The translations under genes were made by a program, and so were the position numbers. This document shows, piece after piece, positions 18,548 through 27,056 of a stretch of 64,000 bases of DNA; positions within the stretch are counted from its first letter, which is position 1; every line of letters begins with the position of its first letter. The stretch covers positions 4,190,001 through 4,254,000 of the forward strand of contig NZ_CP063779.1 of NCBI RefSeq assembly GCF_021596945.1. The letters are read 5' to 3'. Source of the DNA: Mongoliitalea daihaiensis (lineage in GTDB: Bacteria; Bacteroidota; Bacteroidia; Cytophagales; Cyclobacteriaceae). The notes beneath the pieces were generated by a model. That model saw nothing but the letters and a program-made list of their open reading frames with translations, was not told where the DNA came from and searched no databases.

Positions 18548-19420
18548 TTATATCAACCCCAACACCTTACCCAAAGCTGCATTCCTATTCCCCTTCTTCC
18601 ACACCGCATACAACTCCGTTTTTTGCTTGATCTTATCCAGTTCGATAAACATCACCTTTAAATCATATCCCTGTTTCAACGATGTGGGCACAATAGCCAC
18701 ACCCAATCCAGCCTCCACCAGTTTGAATATGGTCAGGGCATGAACAGACTTATGGGTGATGCGTGGAGAAAAACCCTTATCCTCACAGATGGACATGATC
18801 TTGTCGTAATAAATGGAAGAATAGTCTTGGGAAAACAGGATAAAGTTCTCTTCCTTCAATTGCCCTACATGCTTTAAACCTTCCTCTGTCAAAGGATGCC
18901 CCAACGGCAAAACTACCGAAAAGGTATCCTGATGGACCATCTTCATCTCCAAGGATTCCGGAACCCGCGCCAATCGTACAAATCCCAAGTCTAATTTATC
19001 TTTTTCCAACATTTCGATTTGTATGGCATTGCTGAGTTCCTCCAGGGAGGTTTTGATACCGGGAAAGGTTTGGGAAATTTTGACCAAAAGTTCGGGAATT
19101 ACTGTATGGGCCGCAGAGCCTAGAAATCCAACCCTCAATTCTCCGATGTTACCCGAAGCTATTTCCTTGAGTTGGGTTTTGGTGAGTTGTAGGTGATTGA
19201 AGATGTAGTCTACCTCAGCTTTGAGGAAATGACCCGCAGGGGTAAGTACTACCTTCCGCTTCGTCCGCTCAAACAACTGTATTTCAAGGATCTCCTCCAT
19301 CTGCTTGATCTGACGGCTGAGACCCGGTTGGGATATAAATAATCGCTCCGCTGCACGGCCAAAGTTGAGTTCTTCGGCAACGGCACGGAAATATTCGAGG
19401 TGTCGGAGTTCTATATTCAA
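18548..19420 (-). CDS. LysR-family transcriptional regulator
   Basis: About 290 aa. Winged-helix N-terminus (ELRHLEYFRAVAEELNFGRAAERLFISQPGLSRQIK) and a LysR substrate-binding domain (residues about 90-285, ELRVGFLGSAAHTVIPELL). No ATG is available; a TTG at 19420 gives the usual N-terminus, while the farther GTG at 19450 lies inside a CACAAAGGCAC intergenic repeat and would add ten unusual residues. Targets unknown; hutH is on the far side of an IS element, so a link to histidine use is only a guess. Confidence 0.85.
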   Translation of the reverse strand: MNIELRHLEYFRAVAEELNFGRAAERLFISQPGLSRQIKQMEEILEIQLFERTKRKVVLTPAGHFLKAEVDYIFNHLQLTKTQLKEIASGNIGELRVGFLGSAAHTVIPELLVKISQTFPGIKTSLEELSNAIQIEMLEKDKLDLGFVRLARVPESLEMKMVHQDTFSVVLPLGHPLTEEGLKHVGQLKEENFILFSQDYSSIYYDKIMSICEDKGFSPRITHKSVHALTIFKLVEAGLGVAIVPTSLKQGYDLKVMFIELDKIKQKTELYAVWKKGNRNAALGKVLGLI

Positions 19421-19439
19421 GATCCAAAGTTTTTGATGC

Positions 19440-19600
19440 CACAAAGGCACGAAGACACTAAGTTACTAAGAAAGGTGAAATTAGCTACAAAGCCACAAAG
19501 GCACTAAGAAAGGTAATATGGGCCACAAAGGCACTGAGGTAATAAGAAAGATTTGAGTGGCCACGGAGGCACAAAAACAATAAGATTATTTTTAGAGGCC
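19440..19600 (+). repeat. Cluster of GCCACAAAGGCACTAAG-type intergenic repeats
   Basis: About four imperfect copies of the phrase CCACAAAGGCACTAAGAAAG stand in a row between lysR and the IS4-like element. The inverted form (CTTAGTGCCTTTGTGG) stands in several copies at 21960-22100, so the LysR-IS-GxxExxY block is bracketed by inverted repeats. The rest of the 19.4-19.7 kb spacer holds no gene. Confidence 0.7.
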
Positions 19601-19744
19601 ACATGTCCTCTTAGGCATCTGGCTTATGGAAAAGATAGGACTAGGTATTGCCACCATTTCAATTCTTAGGTTGGTATTTATGATGTTTGGTTTAACCTTT
19701 TTTCAATTTTCTTCGTGCCCCTGTCTGCCGACAGGCCATAGCCG

Positions 19745-20959
19745 TCAGGTTAAGAGGTTAATTATATGTTCAAGAGCCAATTTTCCTTTCTTTTTTTCAA
19801 GATAAATTGCTTTTGGAGCATAATCGATCAATTTTTTAATCAAAAGTCGGAGCTGGTTTTGGTTTTTAACTGCTTTTATTAGAAAGTTTTGGATGTTTTG
19901 TATCAGTCTAAAGTATTTCCAAATACTGCATAGTATCTTATATTTACCATACATCTGCTCTTGTAAACAGTTGAATATCTTTAGATTAAGGATTACCCAA
20001 ATTAGCTTTCCGTAAAGCTGACATTCAAACCTATGAATTTTTTTACTGTTAAACTCATTTATCGTAACCAAAGATTTCCAAGTCTTGAAAATGAGTTCTA
20101 TTTGCCATCTCATAGCGTAAACTTTTCTTATTTCATTGGTTTTTAGTACCTCAGACGGAACATTGGTAACCATAATATTGAGTCTGGCCTTGATTTTAAA
20201 CTTTTCAGAAACATTATGTCCTGTTGACCTTGCTTGTTTGGTTGTTTTTTTTAGTCTTTTTTGATAGGTTTCTTCATTGGCAAGTGAAAGAACCAAACGC
20301 GCAGGAACACGCTCCTTTTTACCTAAGTATACAGAGACTTCAATATAGTCAAGATGATTTTTTTTGAGTTTGTGAAGGTGATTTTTTAAGTCTACAGGTT
20401 CCTCTGAATCCAAATCAAGATAGCAATTCACCTGTGGCCCCAAACGGTTGATAAAATAGGCTCCCGCAGAATGGACCTTTGTCATAAACTTCAGGGTAGA
20501 ATATCCCAGATCTCTTAAAAAAAGATCTTTTTCACATATATCATGAGTAAATTCCGCTGAGTCTGACTGATCGTTCAATACCCCAGAGGTCAGTCTCAGA
20601 TCCATACTTTGACCGCTAATGAAATCGTATTCATATTGGATACTTATCATTGATGATGATTGGCTAAGGGCTCCGCCATATCCCTTATATTTTTCCGAAA
20701 AAGGGTCAGGGAGAGAAAACTTGGTTGAATCCTTGATCCTGATTCTTTTAAAATGGGATGTAAGGAGTTCTCTATTGCCCTGATATCTAATCTTTTGAAA
20801 CAAAAGTATGTCAAGACATCTTTTTAAAAATGATACTGCTTGAGCTGTAAATCGATCGTGTAAGGATTGCTTTGTAATATTGATACCGAACTGCTCAAAC
20901 AGAAAGGAGGCCATATCCAATAAGCTGAAAAATTTTCCCCGTTGATACGAAAACATCAA
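19745..20959 (-). CDS. IS4-family DDE transposase
   Basis: 404 aa from the first conventional start. DDE signs: first Asp in IKDSTKFSLPD, second Asp in FLRDLGYSTL, and the C-terminal Y-(2)-R-(3)-E-(6)-K signature in YAMRWQIELIFKTWK. Coding-like sequence continues upstream in frame for another 52 codons to a TAA at 21116-21118 (including SFFNPKTINSIASETRF and SKLDGFGFLLSL) but contains no ATG, GTG or TTG before 20959, so the true N-terminus may use a rare start codon such as ATT, or the start was lost. Transposition activity is uncertain. Confidence 0.85.
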   Translation of the reverse strand: MMFSYQRGKFFSLLDMASFLFEQFGINITKQSLHDRFTAQAVSFLKRCLDILLFQKIRYQGNRELLTSHFKRIRIKDSTKFSLPDPFSEKYKGYGGALSQSSSMISIQYEYDFISGQSMDLRLTSGVLNDQSDSAEFTHDICEKDLFLRDLGYSTLKFMTKVHSAGAYFINRLGPQVNCYLDLDSEEPVDLKNHLHKLKKNHLDYIEVSVYLGKKERVPARLVLSLANEETYQKRLKKTTKQARSTGHNVSEKFKIKARLNIMVTNVPSEVLKTNEIRKVYAMRWQIELIFKTWKSLVTINEFNSKKIHRFECQLYGKLIWVILNLKIFNCLQEQMYGKYKILCSIWKYFRLIQNIQNFLIKAVKNQNQLRLLIKKLIDYAPKAIYLEKKKGKLALEHIINLLT

Positions 20960-21147
20960 ACTAAGCAGGAACCCGAAACCGTCAAGTTTAGACTTCCTGA
21001 TACAGAAACGAGTTTCAGAGGCGATTGAGTTAATGGTTTTTGGATTAAAGAAACTATGAAATTTTTCCCTTAAAATCTGATCTTTTTCAAGTAAATTTCC
21101 TTGATTTTCTTCCCTTTACTGTAAAAATATTGTTATATTTATAGAAG

Positions 21148-21184
21148 AAAAAGGCGGATAACGACCAAGTTGAGCCGCCTTTTT
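21148..21184. terminator. Terminator-like hairpin upstream of the IS4 transposase
   Basis: Arms AAAAAGGCGG (21148-21157) and CCGCCTTTTT (21175-21184) with a 17-base loop, T-tract on both strands. In the transposase direction it would block read-in transcription from the chromosome, as known for other IS elements. A second small hairpin AGATCCC/GGGGATCT lies at about 21228-21245. Confidence 0.65.
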
Positions 21185-21342
21185 CAAAATAACTAAAAAC
21201 TTATACAAATATGAGCAAAAGGACGAAAGATCCCAAGGGGGATCTACGTTTTGTTTGTAAATCAGCTCAGACTTCTGATTTCAGGCCCATTAGCCTGACG
21301 GCTATGGCCGACAGGCAGGTTTGAGCCTTAGTGGCAATCCTT

Positions 21343-21735
21343 TTAATTACGAAACCTCCTTATTCCTTTCTTTATCAATGGTACATTAAAGTTTATCAAA
21401 TAACCAAGGGATAAACCTGTCAATTTCAAATGACTGATAATCTGAGCTTCCCAAACAGGATTTACTTGTTCTACTGATTTTATCTCAATAACAACTTTAT
21501 CTTCGACCAATAAATCTAACCTCAGACCGTCATCAAATTGTATTCCATCATACTGAATAGGAATAGTAACTTGTCTTTTCACATTCAAACCTGCTTTCCT
21601 CAGTTCATGCGCCAAACAAACTTCATAGATTTTTTCTAAAAGTCCGGGCCCAATACTTTTATGGATGATATAGGAAGCATTTACAATACACTTTCCTATC
21701 CTTTCTTCTTCAATACTGAGCGCATTAAATTCCAT
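21343..21735 (-). CDS. GxxExxY protein (PD-(D/E)XK nuclease-like)
   Basis: 130 aa from ATG 21735 (MEFNALSIEEERIG); a TTG at 21777 is further upstream. Carries GPGLLEKIYE, the GxxExxY motif naming the family, and LDLLVEDKVVIEIKSVE, the D-(x)n-ExK nuclease-like core, plus QIISHLKLTGLSLGYLINF. Function is not established; such genes are frequent in Bacteroidota near intergenic repeats and mobile DNA. Not part of the hut pathway. Confidence 0.85.
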   Translation of the reverse strand: MEFNALSIEEERIGKCIVNASYIIHKSIGPGLLEKIYEVCLAHELRKAGLNVKRQVTIPIQYDGIQFDDGLRLDLLVEDKVVIEIKSVEQVNPVWEAQIISHLKLTGLSLGYLINFNVPLIKKGIRRFRN

Positions 21736-21777
21736 TTCGTAAAAGTTTAAATCATCGAAACCAAAATACGACAGCAA

Positions 21778-22114
21778 ATTAATAGACCCAAGTATTACTG
21801 TGAATTTAAACGTTTATTTTTTAAATAACCAATAGTTATTATTAATGCATGAAATTGGTATTTATAATTATGTTTATAACTGACTATTTTTGAATTTCAA
21901 TGCTACGAAGTCACGAAGGCTCAAAGAATTATTTCTAGGTATTGGTATTTTCTAGACATATTTAATTCGTAGTGCCTTTGCGCCTCTGTCTGCATTCATG
22001 CAGGTTTGCAGCAAACCAAAGTACATATCTTAGTGCCTTTGTGCCATTGTGGAAAACCAAAATAAAAATCTTAGTGCCTTTGTGCCTTTGTGGCAATAAA
22101 CCAACAAGAAACCT
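21778..22114 (-). repeat. Gene-free spacer with inverted TTAGTGCCTTTGTGCC repeats before hutH
   Basis: The first 110 bases are AT-rich without structure. From about 21905 the region holds four imperfect copies of the phrase (C)TTAGTGCCTTTGTGCCTTTG, the inverse of the cluster at 19440-19600, with a small CTGCATTCATGCAGG palindrome inside. The last copy ends 20 bases before the hutH ATG, so the hutH promoter must lie in or upstream of the repeats; none was recognised. Confidence 0.65.
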
Positions 22115-23683
22115 ATGAACACCTTCCTATACGCTCAACAACACCTCACCGCCTCCATCGCCCTCGGCATCGCCAATGGGGATATAAAAGGCATCCTCAG
22201 CCCTGAAACACGGGAAAAAGTAAAAGCCAGTGCTACTGCGGTCGAAAAAATCGTAGCCAATGGCCAGCCGGTCTATGGCATCAATACAGGCTTTGGGCCA
22301 TTGTGCACTACGCTGATCTCTCCCGATCAGACCCGTAAACTCCAGGAAAACCTGCTCAAAAGCCATGCAGTAGGTGTAGGCGAACCTATTCCTGTGGAGA
22401 TTTCCAAACTGATGCTGATCCTGAAGCTTCATGCCCTAGCCAAGGGCTTCTCTGGGATACAAGAACAAACTTTGGATAGGATACTTTGGCATATTGAAAA
22501 TAATATCATTCCTGTAGTGCCCAAACAAGGTTCGGTAGGCGCATCGGGTGACCTTGCTCCCCTCTCCCACTTATTTTTACCGCTGATCGGATTGGGAAAG
22601 GTGCATGTAGGTGGAAAAATACGCTCGGCAGCCGAAGTCCTCCAAGAGCATCAGCTGTCCCCTATCCACCTTGGACCCAAAGAGGGCTTGGCCCTGATCA
22701 ATGGTACACAATTTATCGCCGCTTTTGGTGTGAAAGTGTTGGAACGGTTTTACAATATCCTCGCCCATGCAGACATTACAGGAGCCATGATGCTGGAAGG
22801 GCTATTGGGCTCTATCAAGCCATTTTCTACCGAACTCCATCAACTTCGACCGTATGCAGGCAATCAACATGTAGCCCAGAGCATCCTCAACCTCTTACAT
22901 GAATCTGAGATTGTGCATTCCCATGCGACATGTGCCCGGGTGCAGGATCCATATTCCTTGCGTTGCATGCCTCAAGTCCATGGAGCCTCCCGCAATGCAT
23001 GGCTGCATTTGAAGCACATGCTGGAAACCGAAATCAACTCTGTAACCGACAACCCGGTAGTCTTTGATGAAACCCATACCATCAGCGGGGGCAACTTCCA
23101 CGGTCAACCCATTGCCATGCCTTTGGATTATGCTTGTTTGGCCGCATCTGAAATCGGCAATATCTCCGACCGTAGGATTTACCTTTCCTTGGAAGGTGAC
23201 ACGCCTGGAGTACCCAAATTGCTTCTCAAAGAAACCGGCCTGAACTCAGGCTTTATGATCCCCCAATATACCACCGCTGCTTTAGCGAGTGAAAATAAAG
23301 GCCTTTGCTTCCCTTCATCCGCCGACAGTATTCCTACCTCCCTGGGTCAGGAAGACCATGTGAGTATGGGAAGTATAGGAGCCAGAAAAGCCTTGCAGGT
23401 GATTGAAAACGTAGAGAAAATCCTTGGGGTAGAACTCTTCTGTGCAGCACAAGCAGTGGACTTTCATGCCCCCTTGAAATCAGGAAAGATCATGACAGCT
23501 CTTTATGAACATGTGCGAACAAAAATCAAGCATGTCACCGAAGATCAACTCATGTATGAAGACATGGAAACTGCTATCTCTATCATTCAGAGCGGAGAAT
23601 TACTTACCTTGGCAAGAGAACTAGCTGACAAGGAAGGGTTGGCTTTGGAGACGCAATGGTCAGAGGATTTTGATAGATTTTAG
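22115..23683 (+). CDS. hutH: Histidine ammonia-lyase
   Basis: 522 aa, usual HAL length. Removes ammonia from L-histidine to give urocanate, first step of histidine degradation. The MIO cofactor triad Ala143-Ser144-Gly145 is in GSVGASGDLAPLSH, the catalytic Tyr54 in PVYGINTGFG, and SVTDNPV, QEDHVSMG motifs are intact. Cytosolic tetramer in the family. hutI and hutU are 5 and 7 kb downstream on the same strand with unrelated minus-strand genes between, so a single hut transcript is not possible. A hairpin follows the stop. Confidence 0.96.
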   Translation: MNTFLYAQQHLTASIALGIANGDIKGILSPETREKVKASATAVEKIVANGQPVYGINTGFGPLCTTLISPDQTRKLQENLLKSHAVGVGEPIPVEISKLMLILKLHALAKGFSGIQEQTLDRILWHIENNIIPVVPKQGSVGASGDLAPLSHLFLPLIGLGKVHVGGKIRSAAEVLQEHQLSPIHLGPKEGLALINGTQFIAAFGVKVLERFYNILAHADITGAMMLEGLLGSIKPFSTELHQLRPYAGNQHVAQSILNLLHESEIVHSHATCARVQDPYSLRCMPQVHGASRNAWLHLKHMLETEINSVTDNPVVFDETHTISGGNFHGQPIAMPLDYACLAASEIGNISDRRIYLSLEGDTPGVPKLLLKETGLNSGFMIPQYTTAALASENKGLCFPSSADSIPTSLGQEDHVSMGSIGARKALQVIENVEKILGVELFCAAQAVDFHAPLKSGKIMTALYEHVRTKIKHVTEDQLMYEDMETAISIIQSGELLTLARELADKEGLALETQWSEDFDRF

Positions 23684-23710
23684 GTCAAATGAATTTTATA
23701 TGTTCTAAAG

Positions 23711-23739
23711 ACCTTTGAGGGCTTCTAGACCTCAAAGGT
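23711..23739. terminator. Hairpin after hutH
   Basis: ACCTTTGAGG (23711-23720) pairs with CCTCAAAGGT (23730-23739) around nine bases; T-rich sequence follows. Likely terminator between the convergent hutH and lipoprotein genes. Stem bases match the palindrome before hutI (28625-28655). Confidence 0.6.
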
Positions 23740-23778
23740 TTCTTATTTGAATTCATTAAAAGTTCAATTTTTCTAATA

Positions 23779-24330
23779 CTATCTTACTTTCAAAAACACC
23801 AAAACTAGCCTATCGTCCAACAATTCCTCTTGGTGTTTAATCCAAAATTCCTCCAAATTCCCTTCGATTGATTTTCCAGATTCTTTGACTTTCACTATAC
23901 GGTTATAAAATTCGTTGGAATTGATTTTCATTATTACAAAATCCTCCATAGACCAAGCAATTGGGAGGTTCAAATTCCAACTATCCAAGTCATTCTCAAT
24001 ATCCCGTAATCTAAATTGTTTTTCAACATTCAAATCCCCATCAAAAATAAACCAATGCGGATCTCCAAGTCCATGAGATACAGATAAAATAGACCCATTT
24101 TTCAATGGGCCATAATATCCAATTTTGTAAGGTCGAACAAGCGGAAGCGATAGGTCTTCTTCTAAAAATATATAATGAGCCTCAGAAAAAATCTCAGAGG
24201 CCTTCCCTGGAGAGCTTTTGTCAAAATCAAGAAAAATTGTATTGGAATGATTTTCTTTTGACTCCGAAAGACAACTAAAAAGCAACGGAAAAAGGAAAAG
24301 TATAGAAAGAAAACTTTTTTCACTTTTCAT
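23779..24330 (-). CDS. Short propeller-type lipoprotein, probably a truncated relative
   Basis: 183 aa from ATG 24330; type II signal peptide with lipobox LFSC at about residue 20. Its mature start (FDKSSPGKASEIFSEAHYIFLEED) resembles the start of the neighbouring 407-aa propeller lipoprotein (ISSLISIKELFEDISYISLKTP), but it is less than half as long and the C-terminus ends in FWIKHQEELLDDRLVLVFLKV, like the end of full-size relatives. A deletion of the middle blades is the simplest reading. It overlaps the upstream gene by 11 bases. Confidence 0.65.
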   Translation of the reverse strand: MKSEKSFLSILFLFPLLFSCLSESKENHSNTIFLDFDKSSPGKASEIFSEAHYIFLEEDLSLPLVRPYKIGYYGPLKNGSILSVSHGLGDPHWFIFDGDLNVEKQFRLRDIENDLDSWNLNLPIAWSMEDFVIMKINSNEFYNRIVKVKESGKSIEGNLEEFWIKHQEELLDDRLVLVFLKVR

Positions 24331-25543
24331 ATCTATCAATAAGCTTAAATCTCATAATGAATGGACTTTCAATGTCTTCTAAACCGATCAGTAAATCATA
24401 TAGGTGTGGATCTGATTTGACTAATTCCTTTAACTCATTTTTAATTTCATCATAAAAGAAGGCAACAGATTCAATATCCCTCGCCACGTAATAATACCCA
24501 GATACAGTGCTGTAGTTTGGAAGATTATAGGGACTAACAAAAAAAAGCTTGACAAATATATCATCTTTTCCGACTGCCCCATGCTTTAATTGTTGGTGAC
24601 CGAAAGCTTCACCGCTTGATAATAAAATACCAGTTGTAAACCCATTGTTAGCGCCACTTTTAAAACTGTATTTAAATATTGCTTCCTTGTTAGATTTTCC
24701 AAATTCAAATTTCCCTAAGATCTCATCTGAAAAAGGCTTTAGAAAAAATTCTGAATGATCAAATTTCTTTTTTTCATCTCTCATGTTAGGAAATTTAAAT
24801 TCGAACAGTGGGTATTCATTTAAATTTTCTTCATCAATTTTATAAACCCTTGAAGAGTATGGATATGTGTAATAATTATTTCTAATAAATCCAGAATAAT
24901 CCGGTACTGTGAACCCCCCATTTTCTTGAGGATATGGCATTGCTTTACTAACCAATATTCCAGCTCTATCATAAATCCTTATATTATAAGGATCGTTATT
25001 ATTATCCATATACGAATAGATAGCGATATTACCAGATTCCAAAATTGCCAAAAGATTGCCCCAAGAATTTATTCTTTTTTTCTCTATAAACTTAAGGTCT
25101 TTATCAAACCAAAAAATTGACATGTCGGCTCGAGAAAATGCTACAATCTCATTCCTGTACATATCAAAATCAAAGTCGGTTATACTCTGGTACTCCTCCG
25201 GCCCCTCTCCTTTATTTCCTACTTGACCAATGAAATTTCCATCTAATTCAAAAGCAAGCAGTATCTTTTTTTTGCCATCTAAAACAATAAGTTTATCCTG
25301 AAATTCAATAATCTTTGCAGCATAAGTTAATTGTAATGAATCCGGTGTTTTGAGGCTTATATAAGAGATATCTTCAAACAACTCTTTAATAGAAATCAAG
25401 GAGGAAATTTCCCCCTTCAAGCTCACATCTATTTCTTCAATTTTACCATTTTCATGCACCATTAAATATTCAGTATACCTGCTTTTTGGATTACAACAGT
25501 AGACGAAAAGGAGCAAGCCCATTACCTTAAAGAAATCTTTCAT
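24320..25543 (-). CDS. 6-bladed beta-propeller lipoprotein
   Basis: 407 aa. Lipoprotein signal with VYCC near residue 16. The mature part shows repeated beta-blade segments (KIIEFQDKLIVLDGKKKILLAFELDGNFIGQVGNKGEGPEEYQSI), the typical 6-bladed propeller family of Bacteroidota in which GNKGEGPEEY is characteristic. Anchored to a membrane, facing periplasm or cell surface. Ligand unknown. Forms a two-gene unit with the shorter homologue downstream. Confidence 0.8.
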   Translation of the reverse strand: MKDFFKVMGLLLFVYCCNPKSRYTEYLMVHENGKIEEIDVSLKGEISSLISIKELFEDISYISLKTPDSLQLTYAAKIIEFQDKLIVLDGKKKILLAFELDGNFIGQVGNKGEGPEEYQSITDFDFDMYRNEIVAFSRADMSIFWFDKDLKFIEKKRINSWGNLLAILESGNIAIYSYMDNNNDPYNIRIYDRAGILVSKAMPYPQENGGFTVPDYSGFIRNNYYTYPYSSRVYKIDEENLNEYPLFEFKFPNMRDEKKKFDHSEFFLKPFSDEILGKFEFGKSNKEAIFKYSFKSGANNGFTTGILLSSGEAFGHQQLKHGAVGKDDIFVKLFFVSPYNLPNYSTVSGYYYVARDIESVAFFYDEIKNELKELVKSDPHLYDLLIGLEDIESPFIMRFKLIDRYEK

Positions 25544-25882
25544 AAAGATCTTAAATTACCAGAATTACAAAAGTGAAACATTTAATTAATCCCTCAAAAA
25601 AAAAAAATAACAACAATTCCTAATCCACACCTAAATTTAATTATAAAATCCTTATAAGCTCAAAAACCCCTATGTATGAGGAGGAAGAAAGTTTCGAATT
25701 CTAAACAAAGGACGTAAAAAACCCCTTTCATTTTTGCTTATAACTATTACTTATTATGTTCTTTTTATTAAGCAAAAATCAGCGAATCGATTTACACCCT
25801 CGAAAGGTTTTATATGATTTCCCATTTCGAATCAACTTATTAACAGATACAATTACAATCAGTATAAAAACTACCCACTGTA
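25544..25882. other. Gene-free AT-rich spacer
   Basis: No gene, clear promoter or hairpin recognised. It separates two minus-strand propeller genes; the promoter of the 407-aa lipoprotein should lie here. A poly-A run sits near 25600. Confidence 0.4.
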
Positions 25883-26995
25883 TTACTTTACCCATCTTTT
25901 TAGCTCATTAGAAAGATCAAACCTCAACACTAATTCATGACTGTAATCTGTTGCATACAACATTCCCTTTCCTTCATCAAAAGCAATGGTGCTCAAATCA
26001 TGCGCTATCTCTAAATAAGCCAAAGGTTTCCCTTGCCAATCAAATACTCGTATAAAGCTTTCATTTTCCTTAAACTTATCCGTTCCAACATTTTTTTTAG
26101 CTTCCAAAGCAAAAATCACCTTTTCTCCAAGAGCCAAACCGTTATATCCATCAAGTATTGGATCAATCCAACTAGAGGCAGGATCAATGTTTTTCGCATC
26201 AAAATAATCATCTTTCCAATTATCTCCATCAACAATGGAAAGTAAAAGTTTGAGATTCTCATCAAACACATCTATCCTGTTGATAATAAAACCAGCTTGA
26301 ATAAATTGATTTTTAGTCGGATGTTTTTCAAATGGCCCCCCGTACAGACTATGAATAGTTTCAACTGGCAATAGATTAAGATTTTTAACCTTGGGAAACA
26401 ATGGAGACTTAACTATTTTCTTTGTTTCCAAATCGTAATATTTAATCCTACTCCTATCTTGTTCATAAATAAAACAATTAACATATAATCGATTATTACT
26501 ACCCATAAACCCTTTAGAATAAGGAAATACTTTCGCATTGACCCGCAGCTTTCGCTCAGTAATTGGATAAGCAGAATTTTGTTGAAGCGTTTTAGTTAGG
26601 TTCATTTGATTGAATGAACCTCTTAAATAATCAAAATACCATAATTTAATACCATTACTCTTCTTTTCAAATTGCCCTGCCGTAGTAGCAGGTATTTCCC
26701 ATTGATCAGGGCCATCACCTCTGACTCCTATTGGCCCTAAATAGGTTAACTTTTCCTTATGAAAAACATGGTAATGATGTTTCCCGCTATTTACTTGGGT
26801 AAGAATTAAGGTGTCGAAAACATGGATTCTATGATGATGATTGAAATCATCCGTAAGGATTTTCTGACTTTTTATTGTCAGCTTTTCAGGAAAGTCTTTT
26901 TTGGAAATTTTCAAAATCTCCTGTGCTGATATAGTGTTTAATGATGAAAGCATCAACGCTCCGAATAAAACTAAGAAATATTTTAACTGAGTCAT
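25883..26995 (-). CDS. BF3164-like / TolB-like 6-bladed propeller protein, exported
   Basis: 370 aa with an N-terminal signal peptide ending near NTISAQE. The mature part has GPIGVRGDGPDQWEIP, the blade motif shared by BF3164-like propellers, and a C-terminal LEIAHDLSTIAFDEGKGMLYA blade. It lacks a lipobox cysteine, so it is probably periplasmic. It follows the small exported peptide gene with a strong hairpin between them, an arrangement I associate with NVEALA peptide/propeller pairs in Bacteroidota. Function unknown. Confidence 0.75.
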   Translation of the reverse strand: MTQLKYFLVLFGALMLSSLNTISAQEILKISKKDFPEKLTIKSQKILTDDFNHHHRIHVFDTLILTQVNSGKHHYHVFHKEKLTYLGPIGVRGDGPDQWEIPATTAGQFEKKSNGIKLWYFDYLRGSFNQMNLTKTLQQNSAYPITERKLRVNAKVFPYSKGFMGSNNRLYVNCFIYEQDRSRIKYYDLETKKIVKSPLFPKVKNLNLLPVETIHSLYGGPFEKHPTKNQFIQAGFIINRIDVFDENLKLLLSIVDGDNWKDDYFDAKNIDPASSWIDPILDGYNGLALGEKVIFALEAKKNVGTDKFKENESFIRVFDWQGKPLAYLEIAHDLSTIAFDEGKGMLYATDYSHELVLRFDLSNELKRWVK

Positions 26996-27011
26996 AACGA
27001 TTGAAAATAAG

Positions 27012-27043
27012 CCACTTCGGTAGAAACGATTCTACCGAAGTGG
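27012..27043 (-). promoter_or_regulatory. Strong intercistronic hairpin between peptide and propeller genes
   Basis: Perfect 13-base arms CCACTTCGGTAGA (27012-27024) and TCTACCGAAGTGG (27031-27043) with a six-base loop. It lies 14 bases after the peptide stop and 17 before the propeller start. There is no long T-tract, so it may be a partial terminator or an RNA 3'-end stabiliser that makes the peptide message more abundant than the propeller message. Confidence 0.6.
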
Positions 27044-27056
27044 ATGTGAAATTTAA

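Larger units (their letters stand above)
19734..21309 (-). mobile_element. IS4-like insertion sequence with 16-bp inverted repeats
   Basis: GGCCATAGCCGTCAGG at 19734-19749 is repeated inverted and perfectly at 21294-21309, and both ends are flanked by GACA (19730-19733 and 21310-21313), giving an element of 1576 bp with a possible 4-bp target duplication. Joining the flanks restores CTGTCTGCCGACAGGCAGG, a small palindrome of the intergenic kind. The transposase stop codon is inside the left repeat. A terminator-like hairpin lies upstream of the transposase. The end assignment is by eye and the 4-bp duplication is shorter than most IS4 elements make. Confidence 0.6.

Noticed and set aside
18548-19420. 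LysR protein as the hut operon regulator
   Set aside because: It is separated from hutH by an IS element and repeats and points away; hut genes are more often under HutC or other control. No operator evidence seen.
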